Positions 35,701 through 47,539 of a DNA stretch of 64,000 nucleotides are shown in pieces. A model generated the notes under the pieces. That model saw nothing but the letters and a program-made list of their open reading frames with translations. It did not search any database and had not been told where the DNA came from. The DNA comes from Isochrysis galbana. Lineage: Eukaryota > Haptophyta > Isochrysidales > Isochrysidaceae. Every line of letters starts with the position of its first letter. Positions within the stretch are counted from its first letter, which is position 1. Location of the stretch: NCBI GenBank assembly GCA_018136815.1, contig CM030935.1:3279999-3343998 (forward strand). Reading direction: 5' to 3'. The position numbers and the translations under genes were made by a program.

Positions 35701-38700
35701 ATGAATGCCATGCCTGCGAATCATGTGCTTCCCGTCGGCGAAAGTGGCGCTGGGGCACTGCTTCGAGCTGCAACAAACGACGGAAACGTCAGTCTCGTGC
35801 GCGCCCTACTGCGGGCTGGCGTGCACGTCTACGAAGCATCGGAGGACGGCAACACTGCCCTGCACCTCGCGGCCACGCATGGCTATGATGCTGTGTACAA
35901 GGTGCTGATGGACAAGGCAGCAACGTTTCCACAGAGGAAAGGACCTCCCGCGCATGCGTTCACTAAGAATGTCCGCGGCATGCGCGCTTTTGACTACATG
36001 GTCCAGGGGCATCACATTCGGTGCACGCGACTTATGCGGCCAAGTTCGCAATACTCGAACATTGCAAGGGCTCTCGAGGAGCTCGACGAGCTCCCGGGAC
36101 TACTGCGTGCTGCGTGCAACGGGACCGCCGACGACGTCAAGTGCGCATTGCGTGACCGCCGTGTGAAGCGTCAACACGTTGATGCCTTCACAACGACTAC
36201 GGGGATGACTGCGCTCATGCTAGCGAGCTACAAGGGCCCCGAAACATCGCGCAGTGACAGCGAAGGCACCGAAGAGAAGGTGCGTGCTCTGCTCGAGGCC
36301 AAGGCAGACGTGAATAAGCAGGCAGAAGGCGGGTGCGTCGCACTAACTTTCGCCGCCGAGTCGGGGCACTCGCGTGTGGCAACGATGCTTCTAGATGCGA
36401 AGGCCAAGGTCGACGTCGAGACGCAAAATGGGATGACTCCACTTCTGCTCGCCTGCCAGATTGGCTGCCACAAGACTGCAGAGATACTTATTGATTGGAG
36501 GGCAGACGTTGACCGCGTGCAAAAAGGTGGCGACGAATTCCCGCCCATCATTTACGCAGCAATGAATGGCCACACGTCATGCGTCGACGTGCTCATCCAA
36601 CGCAAAGCCAATGTCAATTATGCCAAGGCTGACGGCTTCAGTGCGCTGATTCTCGCTGCTGGATTCAATCAGTTGGTGGTGGTGCGCCGGCTCGTGCGCG
36701 CTGGTGCGAAAGTTGAGCACTCTAACATCAAAGGGCACACTGCACTACTCCACGCGTGCAACGCGGGTCAGGGCGCTGTCGTGCGCGCTCTGTTACAGCT
36801 AGGCGCAAATCCCAAACGTGCCGGCAACGACGGGTACTCTGCCCTTCACTTGGCTTGCAAAGGAGGTCACGCTGACGTGGTAAGCGCATTGCTCTCGGCA
36901 CTGTGCGCTCCTTCGCACACGTTCGACATCAACGCCGCTACGCCCGACGGGCAAAGTGCACTGCATCTTGCCTGCACCAATGGTAATGACCAAGTGGTCA
37001 GGCTCCTTATCGAGCCGCCGCACGGGGAGAGACAGGGAGCTGAGCAGCGGATGAGAGATGCACGTGGGCGCGATGCCTACGCCATTGCTAAGGATGCGGG
37101 CCACGTGCATATCTGCCAGCTGTTGCAGCCGACCCGCGAACAGATGAGCTCCGCATTCTCAACAATGTGTACCGTTGATGCCTTCATGCGGGCACGTACA
37201 TCCTTGACGCTCGAAAACGTGAATGCGCTCAAGCGCGAGCTTGCCGCCACTGGCGTCCTGGATGGGGACAAGCTCGCAACCGCACCCGCCGGTCCTGACC
37301 CCGTCCCCACCTGGTTTGCGCGCGTCGCGAGCGGAGACGCGGGACAGGACCAAGATGAGGTGCTCAAGAACGAGAACAAAGGGCTAAAAAATAGCCATGC
37401 GTTTGTCCTCACGAGATGGGCTCCCGATTGCACCCGCGTTGCGCAATTTGCCTCCTCAGGCGTCAATACGAGTACCTTGACGAGTGTTTCCCCAATACTG
37501 GGCCTTCTGGGTGGCTCCCGCTTGCCTACTCGTCACAGGTTCCTAGTGCTCCGAGACCGAACTTGGCACAAGTTCAATGTATTGGTGCTTGGGAAGAGCG
37601 GCGGACGAAACGACCTAATGGAAGCCATCGCCTTGCTTGAGGAGATGAAAGCGGAGGCGATAGATTTTGCCGCGCGTTCCGGCTGGTCCAACACCATAGG
37701 CCTCTATTTTGAGGTCTATCCGCATGCCTCGGCAGATGCCCTTTATCTACACGTGATCGATGAGATAGATCCCGAGACGGACGCTGCGGTGGAGCTCCCC
37801 GGCGAATATCAGGGTCGGCTACTCCGCCTTGATGACGTTCTGAGCGTGCTCAAGGATGAACGGGAGGTGGAAGGCGCCGAATGGGCAGAGAGCGCCGACA
37901 GTGAGGAGTGGATGGTGCGCGTCGTCTGCATCTCGCCCATCGCACGCAACCGAGGCAACCTTACAGTTGCATGCATGCGCGAGGTCTTCGCCAAGTACCC
38001 GAAGGTCATCCACGCTCTCGAGGTATGCTACGATGACCGCGACCAGGACCGCAGGGTTTATGCTCCTGCCTTCCACTTCCGCGACATACCACGCCCCGCA
38101 CGGGAGAACAGCGATTGGAGTACTGCCAAGTATGACTATGTGTTAGCCATTGGTGGCATGTCCCCTCAGCAAGGCAACTCACTCCGCCACACGCTTTCCA
38201 CCTCCCGCTGCCCTTTTGGGGTCAATGGGACGCCTGGATTCAACATCGGCTTCGGAGAGGCAGCTGAGGAACTCACGGACTACTTGAAGGCGAGCGCGGG
38301 CGATGGAGATGGCATTGTCGAGAACGCCACAGCTGCACTTGTGATCACGCTTGAGGAGCACCAGACATATATGAACCTACTTCCGCGTTCAGCACAGCTT
38401 GCAGCAAAACAATCGCGAGTCGCCTTTCCGCTCACCGCACGCGGGCATACCAAAGAAGGCGCAGGCTCCTACGGGCGGCAATTTCGCGACAAAGACGACC
38501 AGCCGACAATTCGCAATCGCCATTGGTTCAGCGAGCTCGCCGACAGGTGCAAAGCCCCGCATTTGGATGAGTTCGGATGCTCAGGATGGCGTGCGGGTGG
38601 CACCTTTCAGAGCGAAACATCCACTACTCCATAGACGGCAACACCAAAAAGCAGTGCTCGCGACATCCACAAGTGTGTCCTGTGGTGCAGCTGCCCGTCC

Positions 38701-39589
38701 CGGCCCCCACCCACCTACCCTCCTACCTTGCAGGTACGCCGCCGAGTTGGGATGGAGTAATCGAGGCGCCGCCAAGAATCTAGAAAAGCTCTCTAAGGAG
38801 CTCCTTGAGGTGGATCTCCAGTGGATGGTCAGCAATGGCGAGGTCATCGGTGACCTGAATGAATTGGGCGCGATTCTGAAGGTGTGTGACCAGTTCGTGA
38901 AGCCCGAAGTCGTGGCTGCCATGCACTCCTCGGCGGAACGCCTCTATCCCATCTTGGTCAAATGTGACGAGGCAGTGGGCGTCACCCAGTCCAAAATTTA
39001 CGATGCAAAGCTTGTACTGTCGCTTGTGGTGAAGCGCGTTATCGACGCGGGACTGCTGCTAAGTGGCGTGCCTGCCACATATTCCGACTTTGGACTCGAG
39101 GAGCCGACACGCTGCGGAATGATGCTCGTAGCAGAACGCGAGCTCGTTCGCGACCTCATCTTTGTCCTCATGTCGCTCCATCGCCCTTCCGGCGGGCTCT
39201 ACATGCCTTGCAGCGACTCGCTTCGTAGCCGGGTGAGGAATCTCTTGAAATTGCTGGCCCGATTGCCTGTGCTTCGGGCAGGCCTCATGCTCTGCGACAC
39301 GGGCGTGGATCCGAATGAGGACGATCTCGCTGCAATCATGATGGTGGTCAACCTCAACTTGCTTGCAAATGGTCAGTTGATGCAGTCGCTTCGAGAGTTG
39401 GGATGCACGACAGAAGAGGTGGATGAGCTAGAAAGCGCGATGGAGAAGCCCCAGGGGGTTGGTAGTGAACGGCGTGTGGCAGGGCTGCAAACGCCGCGCT
39501 CCATGTTTGGAGCGGTGTCGCTCCTAAAAGGCTTCTCATCCCACAGCAAAAATGCCGAGATGGCAGTGGAGGTGGCCCCAAGCAAGTAG
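32781..39589 (+). CDS. Giant ADP-ribosyltransferase/ankyrin-repeat protein
   Basis: Four exons: 32781-34025, 34121-34378, 34540-38546, 38734-39589; 2121 residues. Introns 1 and 2 are GC-AG (GCGCGC and GCGAGT donors); intron 3 is GT-AG. Order: N-terminal coiled coil (1-30); helical region; an R-S-E mono-ADP-ribosyltransferase domain with KVYRG (Arg391), GFMSTT (Ser420) and HERELLF (Glu461-x-Glu463), assembled over exons 1-2; helical linker with an SH3/Tudor-like patch (about 850-890); about 11 ankyrin repeats (about 905-1370, e.g. DGYSALHLACKGGHADVVSA); a HIT-fold-like segment (about 1455-1590, HKFNVLVL and YPHASADALYLHV, lacking the full His triad); and a helical C-terminus in exon 4. It probably transfers ADP-ribose from NAD to ankyrin-bound substrates; both parts are known, the combination is inferred to be functionally tankyrase-like though the catalytic domain is of the other (ART) class. 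Confidence 0.85.
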
Positions 39590-40432
39590 GAAGTGTGATG
39601 ATGTCTAGAGCAGCACATGCGAGTTCTGCCTAAAAGTCAGGCTCGGGGTCAACCCCCTCTAACGCGAGGAAAAGCTCGACGATGGCCGCGTAGAAGTCGT
39701 GTCATGGAGGATGAGGTCGTCCGCTTGATGGATCGATAGGTCATAGAGGGCGTCTGAATCCATCTATTGATCTTCTTGTGCTGAGTCTGGCCCTTGAGGG
39801 TCGGGTGCGGGTGGGTTGGGGGTAAGTAGCGCCGAGCAGGGGTGCTGGGGGGAGGAGAAGGCGTGGGTTCTGTGTGTAAGGTTTGTCTGGGTGTCATGTC
39901 TGTCGGTCTTGCTCTACAGGGTGTAATGTGCGTTAAGCTGAGGGCTTGCCTGTTAGTGAGGTCGCGTTCCGTCGAAAGAGGACCACGCGAACGTTGTATT
40001 TTTACGTATCATCCATGAATAAGTATGATGAGTAACAATGTTCACTGATTTCCCCGGTTTTGACCCTCCTACATGGCCGCTAAGGACATCACTCAATTGA
40101 GCCATCGAATGTCCATAGTCGTTTACAATAATATTCGATAATGATACTGTATTACTTTCGTGCCAGCTGCAGCTGCGCCACTGCCAACATCGCAACTACT
40201 TTTATAAGTAGGATGCCAATGGGGACCCCACGCCCCCCTCTCTCTATCGCAGACACACTCCTGTCGGTTTCTCACGACGAAGCTCAATCCTCGAGAGTGA
40301 AGGTGGCGGCGAAGATAACTGAGCCTCGGAAGTCGGAAGTGAGAAGAGAGAGGAGCGAGGAGAAGAGATTGTACAGGTATACTTTGGTACTCTAGATGTC
40401 CCACGAACGGTCTACATACTAAGGGTACCCGT
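39590..40432. other. Intergenic, nothing recognised
   Basis: 3' flank of the ART-ankyrin gene and spacer to the copia LTR; no supported frame. Confidence 0.45.
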
Positions 40433-40598
40433 ACAGAGTTTTATTGTTGTGTTAGTATAACCTTAGTGCTGCGGGACCGTAGCCTTTCGACGGCAACGGA
40501 GCCCCTACCCCGCGATGGGGGTGTGCGCGGTTGGCGCATGGCTCGTCCGGTGTATGTGGCTAGGAATGCTAGCTAACAAGATGTCATACGACGCTATA

Positions 40599-41350
40599 TT
40601 TTTAACTTCTTAATAGTCTCACCGCACACGCGGCCGTGGACCCTCTACTTTCTACTCACGCAGCAAACCTTTCTACACCCCCTCTCTCCCGGCCCTTTCC
40701 CCCCCGCCATCAGGCGACTCCCCCCGTGCACTACTAGGGGGATAGGGGAAAAGGGCTTAGATATGGTCGGTGGCCCGCGCCCCCCCCCCGGTGATCCGTT
40801 CCCCCCTTCCTCCTATGCCTACCGGGCTGGCGGCGTCCTCAGTCCCGACTTCTCCTGTAAACAGGTGCGGGACTTACATATTTTCCGGTGAGCGGAGCCC
40901 TCGCTCCGCCCACCCCCTTCTCCGCGCTCTCTCTCCCCTCTCCTGCAGGCACGCGCGATGGCGCGCCTGCGACAGGCCTGCAGCTGCCTCTGGAGACCCC
41001 TGGAGGCTCTTGGTGGCCAGCTCAGGGGGCAGAGGAGGCTGGGGCTGGGCCCTGGTCTCCCCTGCCTCTCCCTCGCTGGCGCTCCTGGGCCTCAGGGGCC
41101 CCCACTCTGCACCTGTCTGCCTGTCGAACAGGGGGGGAGAGGGGGTTGGAGCGATGGGCTGGCCACGAGGGGCCAGGACGCGCGAATCAGGCGAGCCTGT
41201 CAGGGAGAGAGTGGGTCAGCATGGCAGTGGCCTCCTGGCAAGCCATCAGGCATGCCAGAAGAGTGGGTGGCTCCTCCCCCATGGCAGGGGAGGAGTGGAG
41301 AGAGGGGGGGCTCGTGCCCCCCCATGGGCGAACTAAGTATAAACTTAGTT
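40599..41350 (-). mobile_element. Retroposon inserted in the copia 5' LTR
   Basis: The 16-bp host sequence GTCATACGACGCTATA occurs at 40583-40598 and again at 41351-41366, flanking this 752-bp insert as a target-site duplication; the intact LTR (43115-43140) has it once. A long duplication plus an A5 end on the minus strand (GTTAAAAA at the 40599 side) indicates LINE-driven retroposition. Its minus-strand 5' part matches 24452-24545. No coding region recognised. Confidence 0.7.
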
Positions 41351-41999
41351 GTCATACGACGCTATAAGTTCTAACGTGGTACCCCCGCCGAGAGGTCACC
41401 GCAATCTCCATGACACCAGCGCGCGCGTCGACGCTCAAGGGTGCAACACATCATCGAATGGACTCGACGAATTCGATGAAAATCTTTCCTTCGAATTTGT
41501 GGCTGCCGAGCGGGCCACACGTTCCCACAACTGGTGGGACCTGGACAATATGGTCAGTCTACACAAATTCTTCAGTATGGCGATCTTTGGTGAGGGATGG
41601 AGCTATTCGGCGTCGAGCCGCTCGTCACCGCGGTGCTGCCGCCGGCCGGCCAGATGCGATGATGGTCGAAGAGCGGGATAATGATGAAGACCACGAAGCT
41701 CTAGCCACCGCTTCAGATGGCAAAGCTACACTCTTCTCATTATCTGACTGTCTAAGGCAAGAAGTTTGCTGGAATTGCCGCGGCCTCGAAGGAACTAAAC
41801 AAGCCGGAAACCTATTCATGAAGTCTAACGCAGAGCATCTTCAATCACTTGGATTCATTCGCTGTCCAGCCGAGCCCAATATCTTCAAGCGTACCCTCGA
41901 TGGCAGCGTCGTTAGCTATCTTCGCCACACTAAGCAGCTTGGTCTAACTTATGATGGAACTAACACAGCACTTGAAGTGTATGCCGATTCCGATTCTTC

Positions 42000-42384
42000 C
42001 CCAGATGGGACAATAGGCTTCTAATAGGTTCTATTAAGAGGTCAAGAGGTCTACCAGACCTGTTACCTGTTAATAGGTAATAGGTAAAAAAAACCTTTCT
42101 AATATTCTCGCCTCGCGCGTGGCTATATAGGTACCGCTATCATAGCCACGCCCAGATCATCTCAGATCCCTTCCTCTCCCTAGTAACTAAGTAACTAAGC
42201 TCAGAAGTCAGAAACCAATCGTATTCATATTATAAATCATACTGATATAGATATAGATCTAAAATATTATTAAAATGAGTTTTATTTTGACCTGTTACGG
42301 ACCTATGGCGACCTGTTAACATGTCCTCTTAATAGGAAGAGGCCCCCAAAACCTGTTGACCTTGTACCTGTTGTCCCATCCGGG
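42000..42384. mobile_element. 385-bp MITE with 8-bp target duplication (hAT-type)
   Basis: Imperfect terminal inverted repeats CCCAGATGGGACAATAGG (42000-42017) and, from the right, CCCGGATGGGACAACAGG (16 of 18 equal). The flanks 41992-41999 and 42385-42392 are both GATTCTTC, an 8-bp duplication as made by hAT transposases. It interrupts the copia RNase H coding sequence, so it is younger than that element. AT-rich, no coding region. Confidence 0.85.
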
Positions 42385-43145
42385 GATTCTTCTTGGGGCT
42401 CCCTCGCCAAACCTTTCGCTGGATATGTGATCAAGTATGGGGGAGCGTCGATTTCCTACCAATCCAAGAAGCTCAAACTAGTCGCACAATCATCTGCTGA
42501 AGCTAAGAGCTAAGACCGCCATTTATGCTTTATCGGCTCGAAATCTGCAGTTTACTCTTCATTTGTTCGAATTTCTTGACAATCCACAACAGCTGCCTAT
42601 TCGCATCTTCACTGACAATTCGGCTACCCGCGATTCCATTAAGAACCCAGGTGTAACGGCTCGCACTCGTCATTATCTTCGCTGGCTATTGTACGCTCGA
42701 GAACAATTTCTTCACCGCATCTCCGTCCCTCATTGGATCTCCACTTCAAAGATGACAGCTGATATCTTTACTAAATGTCTGGACAAAACATCGTTCCTCC
42801 GTCATCGCCGTGACCTGTTAAGTGAGGACGCTTGATTCTTCAGCGAGATATCGCTGTGGGGGAGTGTTTAAACATAAGTCGTGTTTTGTTATAGATACCT
42901 CAGTTCTATGTACTCTCAGTGTGGCAACGTCGTCCTGGAGTGTCACCGTATCGCCGTCACGAACGCTAGCGATGTTACCTCTGTTCTACATCACGATGCT
43001 GTCTATTCATGGACCACCCTTTGGATGGTTCAAACAGGGTGTGCGCGGTTGGCGCATGGCTCGTCCGGTGTATGTGGCACATACATTATTATGTGGCTAG
43101 GAATACTAGCTAACAAGATGTCATACGACGCTATAAGTTCTAACG

Positions 43146-43334
43146 GTACCAACCAACCACGGGGGCCGCCGGCCGGCCGCGCTCGTGCGTCGCGCGGGGG
43201 GGGAAGACGGGGGGGGGGGATTGAGGAAAGAAGAGAAGGGAGAGAAGAGAGATAAGGGGGGGGGGGGGGGGGGGCGGGAGGAGGAGGGGAGAGGGGAGGG
43301 TTGTGGGTGGGCTAAGTTTGTGCGGCGGGGGGCA
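43146..43334. promoter_or_regulatory. Short upstream region of the dioxygenase gene
   Basis: Only about 190 bp separate the copia 3' LTR from the start codon. It contains a GA-rich stretch and a G run (about 43256-43274). The LTR probably sits in the gene's promoter. Confidence 0.4.
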
Positions 43335-45135
43335 ATGCGCGCGTGGTGGTCGGAGCTTCTCTGCTCTCGCCCATTCTCCCAGCCGTCGCGAGGGAGAGAG
43401 CTGCGGCGGCGGTTGCACAAGGTGAAGGGTAGGCTGCGTCAGGCAAGGGCCCTCTACGCCGCCGCGCTCAGGATGCGCCAGGAGGCCAGGAGTACCGTAC
43501 AGCTGCGCTCAGCGGCGCTCATGATGCGCCGCTGCCTCGCCACGGCGCCTGCTGGCTCGGGTGTAGAACAGCGTGCACGCGAACGGCTCGCACTGATGCT
43601 ATGCCAGGAGAGGCTCGCGACCGAAGCTGACCTCGATGCGTTCCTCGCCTCGGCTGGCTACACATACCGGCTGTGCACCCGTGTGCTCCACTACTCGACA
43701 CAGTCGTCTGGGCGAACTCTTCCCCTGCCCACAGACGGCAGCGTCCCCGTTGCCGGCGAGAAGGGCATGACTTGGCGTCACCTATTGCGGCAGCCTCTAC
43801 CTCCCAGCGTCAACCCACAGCCGGGCTGTCCCGCCTTTGTCGCTGCGTTGGATGGTGCACTACCGCGCCAAATGATACGGCACTTGCGACGAGCTCTTAG
43901 TCCCGTCTCCCCTTTCTGGGGCGCACATGGCTACGTCTGCGACGGTGTACGACGGGCCTCTCCTTTCTTCTCGTACGTGCACGACCTCTCTGGGCCCCCA
44001 CGTAATGGCCTCGACCGTGCGATCCGCTTGCTTCAGGCTCACGTTGCGGCAGCGCAGCCGAAAGTGGCAAGTGCCGCATCTGCAGAATGGTGGTCACATT
44101 GCCGGCCACACGCGACAGGTCATCAGCTTCATTTCGATTCCGCTGATGAGGGGCGTGGTGCTGGCGGGCCCAAACATCCAATAGCGTCATCCGCGCTCTA
44201 TTTGAGCGGCGGTACGTGAGGCTTATAGCAGCGCTTATTGCTCAGAGCGTTGGTGTCAACATTCCCACCCCAATTGGTAGGCCCGCACCTCTTGCCCTTA
44301 ACTCTCTGCATCGCACTTCGTTGGGCGGTAGGTGTCGGAGGCCCTACGTTGGTCACAGACCAAAGGCCTTGCTCGTCTTCCCTTGCTACGCGCGGTTTTA
44401 CACTGCGACCACGCGCCAATCGCCTGCTCATCTTCTCGGGGCAGATGCTACACGGCGTTGTTCCTGGACGAGGTACGACGACGGTCTCATACAGGTGCAC
44501 GCCAACTCATTCCAAATGTCTCTACGCGACCACATGTGCGTGATTTATTTGCTTGTGAGTATTCATTGCTAGCTAAGAGACGTCGTTCCTACGATGCGCC
44601 TTGCTGCGAGTGTACGAGCTGAGTGATTGCAGTGCTCTTGTATGTGCTCCCTGAAACGAATCTTGTGGACACACCACAACTCCACCCTCACCGATCTAAG
44701 CACGCCCTCCTCCAACCCGTGCCCAGAGGCGCATCTGTTTATCGCATCTCGCTCATGGTTGCGTTCTGGCCGAAGTTGCAACCGACACCAGGAGAGGGCC
44801 CCGGAGCGGGGCGACCGTTCCCTTACCCACAAGATTTTTCTTGCATGGCAGAACGGAATCGTGATCTCGGCAGCAAGGTGGGAATGGCGCGTGATATACC
44901 ATCATGGACAGCTCTATTCGATTGGCCAGAGAGTGAGGACGGTGATGCTGCCCGAATGTCAGGTGGGAGTAGCCTTGGGCCTCGGCCAGCACCGCTTGAG
45001 CCCATCTCACCGGTTTGGCAGCGGATAGCAGCAAAAGACGGCACACACGGCGATGGAGCCCAGCGAGTGAATCGTATGCAAGAGAGCGCCCCCATCCCTA
45101 TTCCGGCGTATGAGGCGTGTTTCCAAGGGTTTTGA
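43335..45135 (+). CDS. 2-oxoglutarate/Fe(II)-dependent dioxygenase-like protein
   Basis: Three exons: 43335-44211, 44332-44472, 44633-45135, both GT-AG introns in phase 1; 506 residues. The double-stranded beta-helix core is split over the exons: GHQLHFDSADEG gives the iron ligands His266 and Asp268, ASSALYLSGGVGGPTLVTDQ crosses intron 1, MLHGVVPG gives the distal iron ligand His333, and YRISLMVAFW supplies the 2-oxoglutarate-binding Arg377. This is the HxD...H...R order of the superfamily. The N-terminal 230 residues are basic and helical with no recognised domain; the 110-residue C-terminal extension looks disordered. Substrate unknown; hydroxylation of a protein or small molecule with 2-oxoglutarate and oxygen is expected. 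The start is the first ATG that avoids the G-rich tract; an in-frame ATG at 43185 exists but would encode repeat sequence. Confidence 0.8.
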
Positions 45136-47030
45136 GGACTCAAAGACAAAGGATGCAAGCAGGCTTTGTGCCGAAATCAATCTGTTACATCTGTGCCTTC
45201 CCGACATTGCGAGACTGTTGGTCGCCGGCGCGCTCCACTCATTGGCTTTCTCGGGATGGTTGGCTCGCGCCTCTAGTTAGAGTTGGGCGAGACTGAGTGA
45301 AAAACTATAGTTGACAAAAAAACTCTTCAAGATGCCTACAATTCTACTAGCGTGCCCTTCCTCCGGGCATCTGGAGACGACGCCCTTGCCCCAAACTCCG
45401 GTTGATTAGGCGGAGGCCCAATCTTGCTTTATCGTGGGGGACCCGGGGAAGATTCCCCTTCCACTCTCCCCGCGCGCGAATCAATTATCGTGCTAAAACG
45501 ATAGGGGCATGGAGCGCGCGCCGACTCCCACCTCTCTTGCCGTCATGGCCGCCAGTGCGGGCGATGTGCCCATGCTGGACACGCCTCTGTCACCGATGCG
45601 TCCGCGCCCGGACGACCCTCCCAACCAAGTGCGCGCGAGCCATTATCGCACGCGCGCGGGCCCAAGGTGGCGTTCCGTCGAATATGGATATGGGACATAA
45701 TGCTAAAGTTGAGCCATGGTCCGTTTACAATAAATTGAGAATTGAGTCCACTAGTACGCATGTTGCAAACCACCCGCAATCATGCGCCTGGCGCCTGGCG
45801 CACGGCTTCCATGCGTCTTCATCTTCTTCGTCTTCCTTTCCATCTCTGAGGAAGTCCACGACTCTCCCTTCAGGTATTGTCGCGGGTAGGGAGGGTTCAT
45901 ATACACCCCCTTTGTACTTTTCCCGCCTCTAGGTTTCCCCGCGCGACTCCCTCTCCGCCGTCACGCTCCGGTCTCCCTCCCCCCCTCCTTGTGCCGCGCC
46001 CTCATTCCGTCCACTCCCGATAGGTTCGTCACCCCACGTCTCCGGGTTCCCTCCCCTTCCCCGTTTCCTCTGCCTCGCCGCTCCTCCCCTCTCCCCCTTC
46101 CCCGAGTGTAGCCGCCGGCCTCATTTCATCCCTCTCTTTTCCCGCGCGTCTCTTCCCCCGCGCGTGTTTCCCGTCCCTCGGGTGTCTTCCGTACGCTCAG
46201 CGTTGTCGCTCGAGCGCTCTCGTGTCCCTCTCTCGTGTCCCTCCCGCCATCGTCCTCGCTCCGTGCTGTCACATGTCGTGTGAGGGCACCCGCTCGTCCT
46301 CGGCCCCCTTGTCGCGTGCTCCCCCTGCCCTCGGTAGCACCCATTCCATTCCGTTGAGGGGCTGTATCTCACATGTCAAATACATCAGCCCCCCCACCTA
46401 CACACGTTCCACAGCCACAGCTCCACTCCTCTCTCCACAGGTATATATATATCCATCAACTTTGTCACTCGGTGGGCGCCGCAGTCGACCGCCTCCTGCC
46501 CAATCTTGTCCAATCTTGACCCAACTGCAATTCATCGTCGCAGCATTCGAATGCCAACCGGAGGTGCGCTTTCAATCGCGTGGCCTCGGATGGCTCATGG
46601 ATGCTCTTCTCCTAGCGGTGATTTGCAATCTACTCGGCATCTGCCCATTTCCGTTGTATCGCTGGAGCCTCAGCTGGCACTGGACCGGGCAAGCGTCAAG
46701 CGTCGAAAGTGAGCGTCCAAAGTATCGGCCTTCTAGAACGGGAGAGCATCGCGAACATCTTCCGGCAGCAGCTGGACGTAGAACTAGTGGAGAAGAAGCC
46801 GGCCTGCGAATGAAGGGTGAGTGAATGAAGCCGCCCTGGGTGTAGCATATGAACCCCGTCACAATAGTATTGACAATAGACAATAGAATATAAAACATTA
46901 TGTGCGAAAACACAACTAAGTAAAAACAAAAATGCCGCCTGGTCCTACTCTTTCGACGAAACGCGACTTAAGCCGGTCGTGTACTATGAATGAAGAAGAG
47001 TGAAGAGTGAAGAGTGTCCCATGACCCATG
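45136..47030. other. Intergenic; no firm gene
   Basis: No known motif on either strand over 1.9 kb. One stretch (about 46706-46810, +) reads VQSIGLLERESIANIFRQQL then LVEKKPACE and a TGA, which looks like genuine coding text, perhaps a last exon, but I could not build a gene around it. Confidence 0.35.
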
Positions 47031-47165
47031 ATGGAAGTGCGGCGGTTAGCTGCTCAGGTGTTGATTCAGGACAAGGAGGCCATCTTGTCACGCATCACGG
47101 AGGCAGTCGCCCAGGATGAAGGAGAAAGGAAGACGAAGAAGGTGAAGCGCTGCACCGGAGTTTGA
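47031..47165 (+). CDS. Possible small ORF or terminal exon (44 aa)
   Basis: ATG 47031 to TGA 47165 encodes MEVRRLAAQVLIQDKEAILS followed by RITEAVAQDEGERKTKK and a short basic tail. Amphipathic helical and charged, more protein-like than its surroundings. A TAG-rich region lies on both sides and an acceptor-like CTCAG stands at 47053-47057, so it may be the last exon of a spliced gene. Function unknown. Confidence 0.3.
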   Translation: MEVRRLAAQVLIQDKEAILSRITEAVAQDEGERKTKKVKRCTGV

Positions 47166-47539
47166 GATTGAGAGTGTCACAAATCACAAATTTAATAAAA
47201 GGTAAAGGTTTTATATAAGTCTTTGCACGGTTTCAATTTATGTGTTTATTGTAACCTGACTATGGACATTTGATGGCTCAACTCGAGTATGCTCCATATT
47301 CGACGGAACGTGACCTGAAGGCCAGGTCAAGCGCGCTCTCCAGGTCGCACAGCCGCCCGCGCAACACCAACACAACGCTTGCAGCTAGCTGAAGAGCATG
47401 AAACAATAGGCGGAACGCAAGAAGAAGTCCTTGCGCAAGAACGTAAGAAGGAGCTGGAGTAAAGTGCAGCAGGCCGTCACAGCAAGTACACACGCACGTC
47501 TAGCAAGAATCTCTCTTCTCAGCTCCCACTAGTATCACA
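47166..47539. other. Intergenic, nothing recognised
   Basis: Includes a 39-codon frame from 47274 (MAQLEYAPYSTERDLKARSS) without identifiable relatives. Confidence 0.35.

Larger units (their letters stand above)
40433..43145 (+). mobile_element. Decayed Ty1/copia LTR retrotransposon with nested insertions
   Basis: A 5' LTR remnant (40433-40598 continuing at 41351-41378, split by a retroposon) ends ...ATAAGTTCTAAC followed by a TGGTACC primer-site-like sequence. Interior: broken copia reverse-transcriptase text (LEGTKQAGNLFMKSNAEHLQ, LGFIRCPAEPNIFKR, about 41785-41910), RNase H segments (EVYADSDS and, after a 385-bp nested element, AGYVIKYGGASISYQSKKLK), and the pol C-terminus (FTDNSATRDSIKNPGVTART to LLSEDA, 42563-42835). 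A purine tract GTGGGGGAG precedes the 3' LTR starting at about 42863 (TGTTTAAAC). Gag, protease and integrase are missing. Several stops and frameshifts: non-autonomous relic. Confidence 0.85.

Noticed and set aside
40770-41374. Three overlapping frames of 138-188 codons in the retroposon
   Set aside because: All three phases are open because the sequence is GC-rich; none has a motif.
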